Assembly: GCA_036489025.1 (NCBI GenBank)
Contig: DASXGN010000028.1
Location: 468,816-532,815, forward strand
Direction of reading: 5' to 3'
DNA: 64,000 nucleotides
Source: Dryocola sp036489025
GTDB lineage: Bacteria; Pseudomonadota; Gammaproteobacteria; Enterobacterales; Enterobacteriaceae
Shown here: positions 34,754 to 43,942 of the stretch, one piece after another
How positions within the stretch are numbered: the first letter of the stretch is position 1
Layout: the number at the start of each line of letters is the position of its first letter
Notes under the pieces: generated by a model
The model's input: the letters and a program-made list of their open reading frames with translations, nothing else
The model's database searches: none
Told to the model about the DNA's origin: nothing
Made by a program: the position numbers and the translations under genes

Positions 34754-36784
34754 ATGCAACAGTTAACAAGCTATCTGGCCGGCTGCTGGGCGATGGGCCG
34801 CGGCCACGAACGTACGATAAATCATGCGGTTAGCGGCGAAGCGCTGTATCAGGTTACCAGCGAAGGGCTGGATATGGCGCAGGCCCGCCGCTATGCCATC
34901 AATAGCGGCGGCGAGGCTCTGCGCGCCATGACCTTCGTGCAGCGCGCGGCGATGCTGAAGGCGGTGGCCAAACACCTGCTGGCTAACAAAGAATCCTTCT
35001 ACGCCATTTCTTATGAAACCGGCGCGACGAGAGCCGATAGCTGGGTGGATATCGAGGGCGGTATCGGCACGCTTTTCGCCTACGCTGGCATGGGGAACCG
35101 AGAGCTGCCGGACGACGTGCTGTGGCCGGAAGACGAAGCGATCCCCCTGTCAAAACAGGGCGGCTTTGCGGCGCGCCACGTGCTGACGTCAAAATCTGGC
35201 GTGGCGCTGCACATTAACGCCTTCAACTTCCCCTGCTGGGGAATGCTGGAAAAACTGGCCCCGACGTGGCTGGCCGGAATGCCTGCGATTATCAAACCCG
35301 GCACCGCCAGCGCGCAGCTAACCCACGCGATGGTGAAGTCGATCGTGGATTCCGGGCTGGTGCCGGACGGCGCTATCAGCCTGATCTGCGGCGGCGTAGG
35401 CAATCTTTTTGACTCGCTCGACGAGCAGGACGTGGTGACCTTTACCGGCTCCGCCAGCACCGGGCAGAAGTTACGCTGTCACTCAAATATCGTCGCCCGC
35501 TCCGTGCCCTTTACCATGGAAGCGGATTCCCTGAACTGCTGCGTGCTGGGCGAAGACGTGACGCCGGAGCAGCCCGAATTCGCCCTGTTTATCCGCGAAG
35601 TCGTACGCGAGATGACGGCGAAAGCGGGCCAGAAATGCACCGCCATCCGCCGTATCATCGTGCCACAGCATCGGCTGGAGCAGGTTGCCCAGGCGCTGAA
35701 GGCGAAGCTTGAGAAAATTCAGCCCGGCGACCCGGCGCGCGAGGGCGTCAGAATGGGCGCGCTGGTGAGCCTTGAGCAGCGCGGCGACGTGCAGCAAAAG
35801 GTTGAGCAGCTTATCGCCGCCGGCTGCACAGCCGTGCTGGGTGGGAAAGCGGATACCTCATTGTCAGGCGCATTCTTCCCGCCAACTTTACTGCTTTGCC
35901 AGCAGCCGGATGAAACCCCGGCGGTACACGAACTGGAAGCCTTCGGCCCGGTCGCGACGCTAATGCCTTATCGCGACGCCGAACACGCCATGTCGCTGGC
36001 GCGCGCGGGCCAGGGCAGCCTTGCGGGCACGCTGGTGACCGCCGACGGCGAAATTGCACGCCGGTTTGTGCTGGGCGCGGCGCGGGCGCACGGGCGAATT
36101 CAGGTGCTGAACCAGGAGTCCTCCGTGGAATCTACCGGACATGGTTCACCGCTGCCGATGCTGGTTCACGGCGGTCCAGGCCGCGCGGGCGGCGGCGAAG
36201 AGCTTGGCGGCCTGCGGGCGGTTAAACACTACATGCAGCGCACCGCGATTCAGGGCAGCCCGTCGATGCTGGCCTCCGTCAGCAGACAGTGGAGCTACGG
36301 CGCGGCGGTGAAAGCCGATCCGGTGCACCCATTCCGCAAGCAATTTGACGATTTGCAGATTGGTGAAAGCCTGCTGACGGCGCGCCGCACCATCACCGAG
36401 GCGGACATCGTCAACTTCGCCAACCTGAGCGGCGACCATTTCTATGCGCACGTCGATAAAATCGGCGCGGCAGACTCCTTCTTCGGCGAACGCGTGGCGC
36501 ACGGCTACTTTGTGGTTTCCGCCGCCGCCGGGCTGTTTGTCGATCCGGGCGTCGGGCCGGTTATCGCCAACTACGGCATGGAAAACCTGCGCTTTATCGA
36601 ACCGGTGAAGATCGGCGATACGATTCAGGTGCGTTTGACCTGCAAGCGCAAAACAGCTAAACCGCAAAAAACGGCGGAAGACAAACCCAATGGCGTGGTG
36701 GAATGGGCGGTTGAAGTCATGAATCAGGAGCAGCAATCCGTGGCGCTGTATTCCATTCTGACGCTGGTTGAACGCCGGGCCTGA
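34754..36784 (+). CDS. paaZ: PaaZ, bifunctional oxepin-CoA hydrolase / semialdehyde dehydrogenase
   Basis: A 676-residue fusion. Residues about 1-515 are an aldehyde dehydrogenase domain (FNFPCWGMLEKLAPTWLAG, FTGSAST, KAGQKCTAIRR with the catalytic Cys). Residues about 530-676 are an R-specific MaoC-type hydratase (ADIVNFANLSGDHFYAHVD). The hydratase opens the oxepin ring and the dehydrogenase oxidises the resulting semialdehyde. ATG 34754 (MQQLTSYLAG) has GGAG upstream; an ATG 12 bases earlier is less likely. It is divergent from paaA and followed by tynA. Confidence 0.96.
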   Translation: MQQLTSYLAGCWAMGRGHERTINHAVSGEALYQVTSEGLDMAQARRYAINSGGEALRAMTFVQRAAMLKAVAKHLLANKESFYAISYETGATRADSWVDIEGGIGTLFAYAGMGNRELPDDVLWPEDEAIPLSKQGGFAARHVLTSKSGVALHINAFNFPCWGMLEKLAPTWLAGMPAIIKPGTASAQLTHAMVKSIVDSGLVPDGAISLICGGVGNLFDSLDEQDVVTFTGSASTGQKLRCHSNIVARSVPFTMEADSLNCCVLGEDVTPEQPEFALFIREVVREMTAKAGQKCTAIRRIIVPQHRLEQVAQALKAKLEKIQPGDPAREGVRMGALVSLEQRGDVQQKVEQLIAAGCTAVLGGKADTSLSGAFFPPTLLLCQQPDETPAVHELEAFGPVATLMPYRDAEHAMSLARAGQGSLAGTLVTADGEIARRFVLGAARAHGRIQVLNQESSVESTGHGSPLPMLVHGGPGRAGGGEELGGLRAVKHYMQRTAIQGSPSMLASVSRQWSYGAAVKADPVHPFRKQFDDLQIGESLLTARRTITEADIVNFANLSGDHFYAHVDKIGAADSFFGERVAHGYFVVSAAAGLFVDPGVGPVIANYGMENLRFIEPVKIGDTIQVRLTCKRKTAKPQKTAEDKPNGVVEWAVEVMNQEQQSVALYSILTLVERRA

Positions 36785-36790
36785 CCCTCT

Positions 36791-36830
36791 GGCGGGTGAG
36801 CTCTATTGACCCGCCTTCTTTCTTTCATTT
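36791..36830 (+). terminator. terminator after paaZ
   Basis: GGCGGGT (36791-36797) pairs with ACCCGCC (36809-36815), followed by the T-rich run TTCTTTCTTTCATTTT. It separates paaZ from tynA, which therefore probably has its own promoter in 36831-36951. Confidence 0.8.
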
Positions 36831-36951
36831 TGGCAAAACCAGCAAAGAGGTTGGCAAGCAGCACAATATATCCCGCCCGGGAAGTTGTTATGTTGAATTC
36901 GACATCTTTTATAAATCTAAAAATACAACAACCAGCAAGAGTGAGAATTTC

Positions 36952-39207
36952 ATGATCTTAACAACTGGAAAGAAAACGCTGGCCGTGGCTATTGCCCTGC
37001 TGACCTCGTCTGCGGCCCTCGCCCACGGCGGTGAGGCGCATATGGTTCCCATGGAAAAAACGTTGACCGCCTTTGGCGCGGACGTGCAGTGGGATGACTA
37101 TGCGCAGATGTTTACTATTGCCAAAGACGGCGCTTACGTGAAGGTCAAACCTGATAGCAAATCCGCCATCGTTAACGGCAAAAAGTTGCAGCTGCAGGTG
37201 CCGGTAATATTCAAAAATAAAACCGCCTTTATTTCAGAAGACTTTATTAACGAAGTTTTTCAGTCCGGGCTGGACCAGACGTTCGCCGTTGAAAAGAAAC
37301 CTCACCCGCTCAACTCCCTGACCGCCGATGAAATAGCAAAAGCGGTCTCCATTATCAGCGGCGCGCCAGAATTTAAGCCGGGCACCCGCTTCACCGAAAT
37401 CTCGTTGCACGAGCCGCCAAAAAGCCAGGTCTGGGATTTTGCGTTAACCGGCAAAGCGGTGACCGAGCCGCGCAAAGCCGATGTCATTATGCTGGACGGG
37501 GCGCACATCGTTGAGGGCGTGGTCGATTTAGACGCGGGAAAAGTCCTGTCCTGGCAGCCGATCAAAGACGCGCACGGCATGGTTCTGCTGGATGATTTTG
37601 CCACCGTGCAGTCGGTTATCAACGCCAGCAAAGAGTTTGCCGCCGCGCTCAAAAAGCACGGCGTGAACGATCCTTCCAGGGTCATCACCACGCCGCTCAC
37701 CGTCGGTTTTTTTGACGGTAAAGACGGGCTGAAGCAGGATCGACGCCTGCTGAAGGTGGTGAGCTATCTTGACGTGGGCGACGGCAACTACTGGGCGCAT
37801 CCGATTGAAAACCTGGTGGCGGTGGTCGACCTCGAACAGAAGCAAATCATCAAGATTGAGGAAGGCGCGGCGATCCCCGTGCCGATGCATCCCCGCCCTT
37901 ACGACGGGCGCGATCGCCAGACTCCGGCGGTGAAGCCGCTGGAAATCATCGAGCCGGAAGGCAAGAATTACACCATCACCGGCGACACCGTTCACTGGCA
38001 GAACTGGGATTTTCACCTGCGCCTGAATTCCCGCGTCGGGCCAATTTTGTCCACCGTGACCTATAACGATAACGGCACAAAACGCAAAATTATGTACGAA
38101 GGCTCGCTCGGCGGGATGATCGTGCCCTACGGCGATCCGGATGTAGGCTGGTATTTTAAGGCCTATCTGGACGCGGGCGATTACGGCATGGGCACCCTGA
38201 CCTCTCCTGTTGCACGCGGCAAAGACGCGCCGGGCAACGCCGTGCTGCTTGACGAAACCATCGCCGATTACACGGGCAGACCAGTCAGTATCCCACGCGC
38301 GATTGCCATTTTTGAACGCTATGCGGGCCCGGAATATAAGCATCAGGAAATGGGCCAGCCCAACGTCAGCGCCGAACGCCGCGAGCTGGTGGTGCGCTGG
38401 ATAAGCACCGTCGGAAACTACGATTATATCTTCGACTGGGTCTTCCATCAGAACGGCACGATTGGCATTGATGCCGGAGCCACGGGCATTGAGGCGGTGA
38501 AAGGCGTGCAGGCGAAAACCATGCATGACGCCACCGCCAAAGACGACACGAAATACGGCACGCTGATCGACCACAATATCGTCGGCACCACCCACCAGCA
38601 CATCTACAACTTCCGCTTAGATTTGGACGTGGACGGAGAGAATAACAAGCTGGTGGCGCTGGATCCGGAAGTGAAACCGAATAGCGCCGGCGGCCCGCGC
38701 ACCAGCACTATGCAGATTAATCAGTACGACATTAATAATGAGCAGCAGGCCGCGCAGAAGTTTGACCCCGGCACTATCCGCCTGCTGAGCAATACCAGCA
38801 AAGAGAACAGGATGGGCAACCCGGTTTCCTATCAGATTATCCCTTATGCGGGCGGCACGCATCCTGTTGCCACGGGCGCACAGTTTGCCCCGGACGAGTG
38901 GATTTACCACCGCCTGAGCTTTATGGATAAGCAGCTGTGGGTCACGCGCTACAATCCGGATGAACGCTACCCGGAAGGTAAATATCCTAACCGTTCAGCG
39001 CACGATGCCGGCCTGGGCGCGTACGTGAAGGATAACCAGCCGCTGAATGACAGCGACGACGTGGTGTGGATAACCACCGGCACCACGCACGTCGCCCGCG
39101 CAGAGGAGTGGCCGGTTATGCCGACGGAATGGGTTCACGCGCTGCTAAAACCGTGGAACTTCTTTAATGAAACGCCGACGCTGGGTGAAAGCAAGAAGCA
39201 GGAGTAG
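36952..39207 (+). CDS. tynA: primary-amine (tyramine/phenylethylamine) copper oxidase TynA
   Basis: A 751-residue periplasmic topaquinone enzyme. ATG 36952 gives a signal peptide MILTTGKKTLAVAIALLTSS with cleavage after ALA-24. The four-stranded N-terminal domain is followed by two N2/N3 domains and the large catalytic sandwich. The topaquinone precursor is Tyr490 in TVGNYDY. The catalytic Asp is in YLDAGDYGMG. Copper ligands are HQH in THQHIYNFRLD and a His in GTTHVARAEEWPVM. It oxidises phenylethylamine and tyramine to aldehydes, ammonia and hydrogen peroxide, feeding phenylacetate catabolism. In E. coli tynA is also next to paaZ but is flanked by feaB and feaR; those are absent here. Confidence 0.96.
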   Translation: MILTTGKKTLAVAIALLTSSAALAHGGEAHMVPMEKTLTAFGADVQWDDYAQMFTIAKDGAYVKVKPDSKSAIVNGKKLQLQVPVIFKNKTAFISEDFINEVFQSGLDQTFAVEKKPHPLNSLTADEIAKAVSIISGAPEFKPGTRFTEISLHEPPKSQVWDFALTGKAVTEPRKADVIMLDGAHIVEGVVDLDAGKVLSWQPIKDAHGMVLLDDFATVQSVINASKEFAAALKKHGVNDPSRVITTPLTVGFFDGKDGLKQDRRLLKVVSYLDVGDGNYWAHPIENLVAVVDLEQKQIIKIEEGAAIPVPMHPRPYDGRDRQTPAVKPLEIIEPEGKNYTITGDTVHWQNWDFHLRLNSRVGPILSTVTYNDNGTKRKIMYEGSLGGMIVPYGDPDVGWYFKAYLDAGDYGMGTLTSPVARGKDAPGNAVLLDETIADYTGRPVSIPRAIAIFERYAGPEYKHQEMGQPNVSAERRELVVRWISTVGNYDYIFDWVFHQNGTIGIDAGATGIEAVKGVQAKTMHDATAKDDTKYGTLIDHNIVGTTHQHIYNFRLDLDVDGENNKLVALDPEVKPNSAGGPRTSTMQINQYDINNEQQAAQKFDPGTIRLLSNTSKENRMGNPVSYQIIPYAGGTHPVATGAQFAPDEWIYHRLSFMDKQLWVTRYNPDERYPEGKYPNRSAHDAGLGAYVKDNQPLNDSDDVVWITTGTTHVARAEEWPVMPTEWVHALLKPWNFFNETPTLGESKKQE

Positions 39208-39244
39208 CGGAACGAATATTTCGGAAAGTGAAAAGATGAAAACC

Positions 39245-39276
39245 AAATGCCGGGCAAAGGAATCCGGCATTTTATT
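39245..39276 (+). terminator. rho-independent terminator of tynA
   Basis: AAATGCCGG (39245-39253) pairs perfectly with CCGGCATTT (39264-39272), followed by TATT. It begins 38 bases after the tynA stop. Confidence 0.8.
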
Positions 39277-39314
39277 GACAGGAATGTTTGCCCGCCGCGA
39301 TCTACAGAATTTAG

Positions 39315-39524
39315 CTAAGGCTTACCTTCATTTCTCTCTGCCGCCTCATCCGCCCGGGCGGCGGTATAGCCCGAGAGATGCCCGACAACGTTGGCATAAA
39401 TACTGATGATGATGACCCACAGGACGCTGTTTTTCCACCAGATGACGGACGGAATGGCTAACACAATCCACAGGCCTGCGGTGACAAGGTGCATTTTTTT
39501 AATCAGAGCCGGGGTGATCTTCAT
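39315..39524 (-). CDS. small two-helix membrane protein
   Basis: A 69-residue protein (77 if an ATG at 39548 is used) of unknown function. Two hydrophobic segments are seen: MHLVTAGLWIVLAIPSVIWW (about 11-30) and SVLWVIIISIYANVVGHLSG (about 33-52), then a short polar, acidic tail. Neither start has a strong ribosome site. The small size, hydrophobic pattern and lack of overlap support a real gene, but no family is recognised. It lies 64 bases upstream of nothing on its strand, downstream of the DUF2157 gene's 3-prime neighbour gap. Confidence 0.55.
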   Translation of the reverse strand: MKITPALIKKMHLVTAGLWIVLAIPSVIWWKNSVLWVIIISIYANVVGHLSGYTAARADEAAERNEGKP

Positions 39525-39612
39525 TTTTGTTGCCCGATTGAGAGACATCCATCAAGCATAATCGAAACTTATCGTTGCGGGAGGCTGGCTTTGTAACAAC
39601 CTCCCCGCCTGT

Positions 39613-40644
39613 TTAACGCCTTTCTCCCGCATGCCAGATTTTCTCCGCATAGCGGCCAATGAGGGCCAGCGACACGGCGAGGATCAGGAAGAAGATCGCC
39701 TTGTTCGTTGCATTCCAGAATATCTCGAAGTAGCGGGTATAAAGATTGATGCCGAGGAAGGTCAGGCCGAATCCTCGCAGCATGCCGTCGTCGGTTTTCA
39801 GCCCGACCCAGATGCAAAGCCCCGCCGCAAGGGCGAACAGCAGCGACCAGTGCAGCAGCTCCATCTGGCGGACGCTCTGCCAGATATTGAGATCGTAGTT
39901 GCCGAAAATCGACAGGATCCACAGCGCGATAAACAGATACAGCAGCCCCATCGCTTTGCTGACGTGAAACAAATTTCGCGCCCGCAGGGAACGGCGCAGC
40001 AAATAGCATGCGGCCAGCAGCACGCCGCCGAACAGCACAAAGCGAATCGGGTAATTCATGCCCAGCCAGTAAGCGCCCCAGCCGGAGGCATAGCCGGTTT
40101 CGGTGCCAAAATAGTTGCCCAGCGCCAGCAGAAAGAACAGCCAGACAAGCCCTGAGCGTCCCAGATAGCCGATTGTGGCGTAAATGGCGCAGCCGACAAG
40201 AAACAGCGGAGCCACGTGGCCGCTGCCGTTATCCAGCCACAGGCCGAGCTGCCACAGGCCAAGCGCGGTAAACAGCACGCCGAGAAATAAAATCGCCTCG
40301 TTGCTGTAGCGACTGCGGGCCTCTTTGTGCTGACGACGAAAACCCCACAGGTAGAATCCGGCGGCGCAAATCGCCAGCGCTACCGTGCGCGCCAGATAGC
40401 CGAAGCTGAACAGCTGATACAGCAGCGCCATCAGGTATTCGTCGGCGAACAGGCTGCCCAGCGCGATGATAATGCAGGCAATCGCCGTCCAGAACGCATA
40501 GCGGCTCAGGCGCTGCCAGTCGAAATGCCGTAGGGAGAGATGGTTTTGCAGCTGTTCACGCTGGCCCGCGTCAATGGCCCCTTCGCGCTGCCAGCCGTCC
40601 AAAGCGCGCTGAATAACCCGCGCCTGTTTACGCGTTACTTTCAT
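39613..40644 (-). CDS. DUF2157 family membrane protein
   Basis: A 343-residue protein. Residues about 1-45 are soluble and carry the DUF2157 core (IQRALDGWQREGAIDAGQREQLQNHL, LSLRHFDWQRLSRYAFW). About nine hydrophobic helices follow (for example AIACIIIALGSLFADEYLMALLYQ and AIFFLILAVSLALIGRYAEKIW). ATG 40644 is preferred, with GGAAAACC upstream; an ATG 27 bases earlier also exists. No enzymatic motif is seen and the family's role is unknown. It is divergent from tam. Confidence 0.75.
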   Translation of the reverse strand: MKVTRKQARVIQRALDGWQREGAIDAGQREQLQNHLSLRHFDWQRLSRYAFWTAIACIIIALGSLFADEYLMALLYQLFSFGYLARTVALAICAAGFYLWGFRRQHKEARSRYSNEAILFLGVLFTALGLWQLGLWLDNGSGHVAPLFLVGCAIYATIGYLGRSGLVWLFFLLALGNYFGTETGYASGWGAYWLGMNYPIRFVLFGGVLLAACYLLRRSLRARNLFHVSKAMGLLYLFIALWILSIFGNYDLNIWQSVRQMELLHWSLLFALAAGLCIWVGLKTDDGMLRGFGLTFLGINLYTRYFEIFWNATNKAIFFLILAVSLALIGRYAEKIWHAGERR

Positions 40645-40762
40645 GGTGGTTTTCCTTGCCTGATGAATCACATCACGTTACATCAGTTTGCGTGAAAATG
40701 TGATTAACTCAATCAGGCAGGTTAACTCTAACTCATTATTATTCTGACCGCAGGAGAGACAC

Positions 40763-41518
40763 ATGCAGGACTGGAACCCGGCGCTTTATCTACAGTTTGA
40801 GGCAGAACGCACCCGCCCGGCGGCAGAGCTCGCGGCGCGGATCGGCCACCCGACGGCCGTGAATATTTCAGATTTAGGCTGCGGGCCCGGCAACAGCACC
40901 GCTCTGCTGCATCAGGCCTGGCCGACAGCGAACGTCACGGGGGTGGATAATTCTCCGGCGATGCTTGAGCAGGCTCGTACCGCGCTGCCCGCCTGCACAT
41001 TTGAAGAGGCTGATATTGCCCGCTGGCAGCCTGCCGTTAAGCAGGATGTGATTTATGCCAACGCATCCCTGCAGTGGCTCAGCCACCATCGGCAGCTTTT
41101 CCCTCATCTGGCCGGACAGCTGGCACCCGAAGGCGTGCTGGCGGTGCAGATGCCGGATAACTGGCAGGAGCCCACGCACACGCTGATGCGCCAGGTGGCA
41201 GAAGAATTAGGCCAGCCTCCGGCGGGGCGAGAAGCGCTGCTGGGCGCCAACGAATATTACGACCTGCTGGCGCAGGCCGGCTGTCAGGTAGATTTATGGC
41301 GGACGACCTATTTCCACGTCATGCCGTCTCACCGGGCGATTATCGACTGGCTTAGCTCGACGGGGCTGCGCCCCTACCTTGCGAATCTGGATGCCATCTC
41401 GCAAAAGGCCTATCTGGATCGCTACCACCATCTGCTGGAGCAGGCCTATGCGCGGCAGAATGACGGCAGCGTGCTGATGCTCTTTCCGCGCCTGTTTATC
41501 GTGGCGCGGAAAAGTTAA
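40763..41518 (+). CDS. tam: trans-aconitate 2-methyltransferase Tam
   Basis: A 251-residue class I SAM methyltransferase matching E. coli Tam (252). The N-terminus DWNPALYLQFEAERTRPA is diagnostic; SAM binding is at DLGCGPGNSTALL (about 37-49) and VDNSPAMLEQAR (about 60-71). VMPSHRAIIDWLSSTGLRPYL and FPRLFIVARKS are conserved at the C-terminus. It methylates trans-aconitate, detoxifying a TCA-cycle inhibitor. GGAGAG precedes the ATG. Its stop overlaps that of the convergent AraC gene. Confidence 0.94.
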   Translation: MQDWNPALYLQFEAERTRPAAELAARIGHPTAVNISDLGCGPGNSTALLHQAWPTANVTGVDNSPAMLEQARTALPACTFEEADIARWQPAVKQDVIYANASLQWLSHHRQLFPHLAGQLAPEGVLAVQMPDNWQEPTHTLMRQVAEELGQPPAGREALLGANEYYDLLAQAGCQVDLWRTTYFHVMPSHRAIIDWLSSTGLRPYLANLDAISQKAYLDRYHHLLEQAYARQNDGSVLMLFPRLFIVARKS

Positions 41519-42444
41519 AGCGCGATTCCCTGCTGGCGCAGCGTTTCGATGTCCTGAAGCGGCGCGGCGCCAAACGAACGGCGATATTCGCGGTTAAACT
41601 GCGACGGCGATTCATAGCCCACCTGCCAGGCAACGGTCGCCACGTCGCTGCTGCCGGTCAGCAGCAGCCGTCTGGCTTCCAGCAGGCGTATGTGCTTTTG
41701 ATACTGGAGCGGGCTCATTACCGTTAAGGCTTTGAAACGGTGATGCAGGCTGGAGGCGCTCATGCCGACAAGCTTTGCCAGCTCGTCAATCTTCAGCGGT
41801 TTTGCAAAATTACCTTTGATCCACGCCAGCGCTTCCCCCACGCCTCTTCCCTGATACCAGGCGAGCGTTTGCTTCCAGAAGGCGGCCCCGGCGGGCGCGG
41901 TCACCAGGCGATAAAGGATCTCTTGTTTGATAAGTTTTGAGAGCGCTGCCAAATCCTGCGGCGCATCCAGCAGCCTAACCAGGCGCAAAAATGCGTCCTG
42001 CAGCGCCTCATCGGAATGCGTAACCCATGCGCCCGCACTGCCGCTGTCGCCCTCCGGCAGCCCGATCTGTAAATCGACAATCAGATCGGCAATTTCCTTG
42101 CTGTTAAGTTCGATACGCACGCCATAGTAAGGCTGGCTGTTAGTGGCCCGCGTAACCTGACCGGACACGGGCATATCGACCGCCGCCAGCGAATAGCTGC
42201 CCGGCCCGTACTCATTGACGCTCTCGCCAATCAGCATTTTCTTTTCGCCCTGCAAAACCATGCACATTGACGGCGTGAGCATGCCGCGGTTGAGCACCGT
42301 GGGTTCGTTCATCCGCACAAAGCTCAGCCACGGCAAAGCGGTGGGGAGATCTCTTGCGGACGTGCCGCTTCGCTGATAGTGCGCGGCAACCCGCTGGCAA
42401 AGCTCCGCTAAAATACGGCCCGCTGGCCGCTCATAATCTGACAT
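41515..42444 (-). CDS. AraC-family transcriptional regulator with AraC_N domain
   Basis: A 309-residue regulator. Residues about 30-190 are the AraC_N effector domain (MLTPSMCMVLQGEKKMLIG, GSYSLAAVDMPVSGQV). Residues about 205-300 hold two helix-turn-helix units (KIDELAKLVGMSASSLHHRFKALT, DVATVAWQVGYESPSQFNREYRRSFG). ATG 42444 (MSDYERPAG) is chosen; it lies one base after the aldehyde dehydrogenase stop, so the two are one transcript and the regulator probably controls it. Relatives such as YqhC respond to reactive aldehydes, which suits the neighbour. The final TAA shares TTAA with the tam stop. Confidence 0.9.
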   Translation of the reverse strand: MSDYERPAGRILAELCQRVAAHYQRSGTSARDLPTALPWLSFVRMNEPTVLNRGMLTPSMCMVLQGEKKMLIGESVNEYGPGSYSLAAVDMPVSGQVTRATNSQPYYGVRIELNSKEIADLIVDLQIGLPEGDSGSAGAWVTHSDEALQDAFLRLVRLLDAPQDLAALSKLIKQEILYRLVTAPAGAAFWKQTLAWYQGRGVGEALAWIKGNFAKPLKIDELAKLVGMSASSLHHRFKALTVMSPLQYQKHIRLLEARRLLLTGSSDVATVAWQVGYESPSQFNREYRRSFGAAPLQDIETLRQQGIAL

Positions 42445-42445
42445 C

Positions 42446-43846
42446 TTAGCTTCCCATAATGGCTTTGGGTTCAAGATAGCCTTCAAGGCCGAAGGTGCCA
42501 AATTCCCGCCCAAGGCCCGACTGTTTAAATCCGCCGAACGGGGCGTGCGGCTCGTCGTAAACGCCGTTGATGAAGACTCGTCCGGCGATAAGCCGGTCTG
42601 CGATATGCTGCACCCGGCGGGCGTCTTTGCCACTGACGTAAGCCTGCAGGCCGTAGACGGTATCGTTGGCCATGTTAATCGCCTCCTCATCTGAACGGTA
42701 TGTCATCACCGATAGCACGGGGCCAAAAATTTCCTGCCGGGCGATGGTCATGTCATTGCGCACGTTGACGAATACCGTCGGGCGCACGTAAAAACCTTGT
42801 TCAATGCCCTCAGGTCGGCCCTCGCCCCCGCACAGCAGTTCGGCCCCCTCTTCAATCCCCTTGCGGATAAATTCCTGCACGCGCTGATACTGCTGGCCGG
42901 TTACCGCCGCACCTAAATTTTCCCCCGGCACCAGCTCATGGACCGAGTTCAGGATCTGCGCTTTCACCTCTGCCAGGCGATCTTCATGAACCAGCAGGCG
43001 CGTGCCGGCGATACAGGCCTGGCCGCTGTTCCAGGACATGACCTGCAGCGCGAGCGGAATGGCCTGCGCCAGATCCACGTCGTCCAGAAGCACGTTGGCC
43101 GATTTGCCGCCCAGCTCGAGCGTCACACGTTTCATGGTGTCCACCGCGCCACGGGCGATGGTTTTGCCGACCGCCGTTGAGCCGGTGAAAGAAATTTTGG
43201 CGATATCAGGATGACGAGTGATTTCCGCCCCGACCACGTCGCCGCGTCCGGTGACGATATTTATCACTCCGTCCGGCAGCCCCGCTTCGTGCAGGCATTC
43301 GGTAAACAGCTCAGTCTGCCGCGCACTCAGCTCGCTTGGCTTGATAACCGCAGCGGAGCCGGAAGCTATCACGGCAGACAGTTTGCTGCTGATAAAGCCG
43401 TAGTTGGCATTCCAGGGCGTAATCAAACCGACGACACCAGGTGGTTCCATAATCACCCGCGCGCCGCCAATCTGCTGCTCAAACGGAAAATCGGCCAGCA
43501 CTTCACGCATCTGCAAGAAGCCGTTAAAGGAACGCTTAACCGTGCTTTCAGCAAAGGATCGCGGGCAGCCGTACTCTTCAATCATCACCTCAATCAGCTG
43601 CTGCTCGCGAGGTTTTACCGCGTCATGAAGCTGCTGTAGCCAGGCCATTCGCTGTTCACGGCTGGAACTGCGCATCAGCGGGAAAGCGGATTTGGCGGAT
43701 TCGATAGCGCGACGGGTGTCCGTTTCGTCAGCAAGACGCACTCGCGCCGCTAGCCGTTCGGTAGCAGGGTTGATGAGGTCGAAAAGCTCCTTGCCGTGCG
43801 GGGTAACGAACTGGCCGTTGATATAGACTTTATTGATGGTTTTCAT
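42446..43846 (-). CDS. NAD(P)-dependent aldehyde dehydrogenase
   Basis: A 466-residue ALDH. It has TPWNANYGFISSKLSAVIASG (about 147-167), the cofactor motif ISFTGSTAVGKTIAR (about 213-227), catalytic Glu in VTLELGGKSANVLL and catalytic Cys in NSGQACIAGTRLLV (about 279). The C-terminus PFGGFKQSGLGREFG is normal. It is shorter than FeaB (about 500) and not clearly that enzyme. Coupled to an AraC_N regulator, it may detoxify aldehydes, and it could in principle oxidise phenylacetaldehyde made by TynA 3 kb away. Substrate is not determined by sequence. Confidence 0.9.
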   Translation of the reverse strand: MKTINKVYINGQFVTPHGKELFDLINPATERLAARVRLADETDTRRAIESAKSAFPLMRSSSREQRMAWLQQLHDAVKPREQQLIEVMIEEYGCPRSFAESTVKRSFNGFLQMREVLADFPFEQQIGGARVIMEPPGVVGLITPWNANYGFISSKLSAVIASGSAAVIKPSELSARQTELFTECLHEAGLPDGVINIVTGRGDVVGAEITRHPDIAKISFTGSTAVGKTIARGAVDTMKRVTLELGGKSANVLLDDVDLAQAIPLALQVMSWNSGQACIAGTRLLVHEDRLAEVKAQILNSVHELVPGENLGAAVTGQQYQRVQEFIRKGIEEGAELLCGGEGRPEGIEQGFYVRPTVFVNVRNDMTIARQEIFGPVLSVMTYRSDEEAINMANDTVYGLQAYVSGKDARRVQHIADRLIAGRVFINGVYDEPHAPFGGFKQSGLGREFGTFGLEGYLEPKAIMGS

Positions 43847-43924
43847 GCTGCGCTCCAGGTTTATTCAACCCGCACAGTGTTACCTGCGGCGGGCGTTTAC
43901 CCGTAGCGTGATGCTGTCGGATGC

Positions 43925-43940
43925 TTGCACAATCCTGCAA
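43925..43940 (-). promoter_or_regulatory. candidate operator upstream of the aldehyde dehydrogenase
   Basis: TTGCA (43925-43929) and TGCAA (43936-43940) form an inverted repeat around CAATCC, about 80 bases before the dehydrogenase start. It is a reasonable target for the AraC-type regulator of the same operon. No activity is proven. Confidence 0.4.
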
Positions 43941-43942
43941 AT

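Noticed and set aside
42446..43846. Assignment of the aldehyde dehydrogenase as FeaB
   Set aside because: It is about 33 residues shorter, differs in the N-terminal and C-terminal blocks, and is coupled to an AraC_N protein rather than FeaR.
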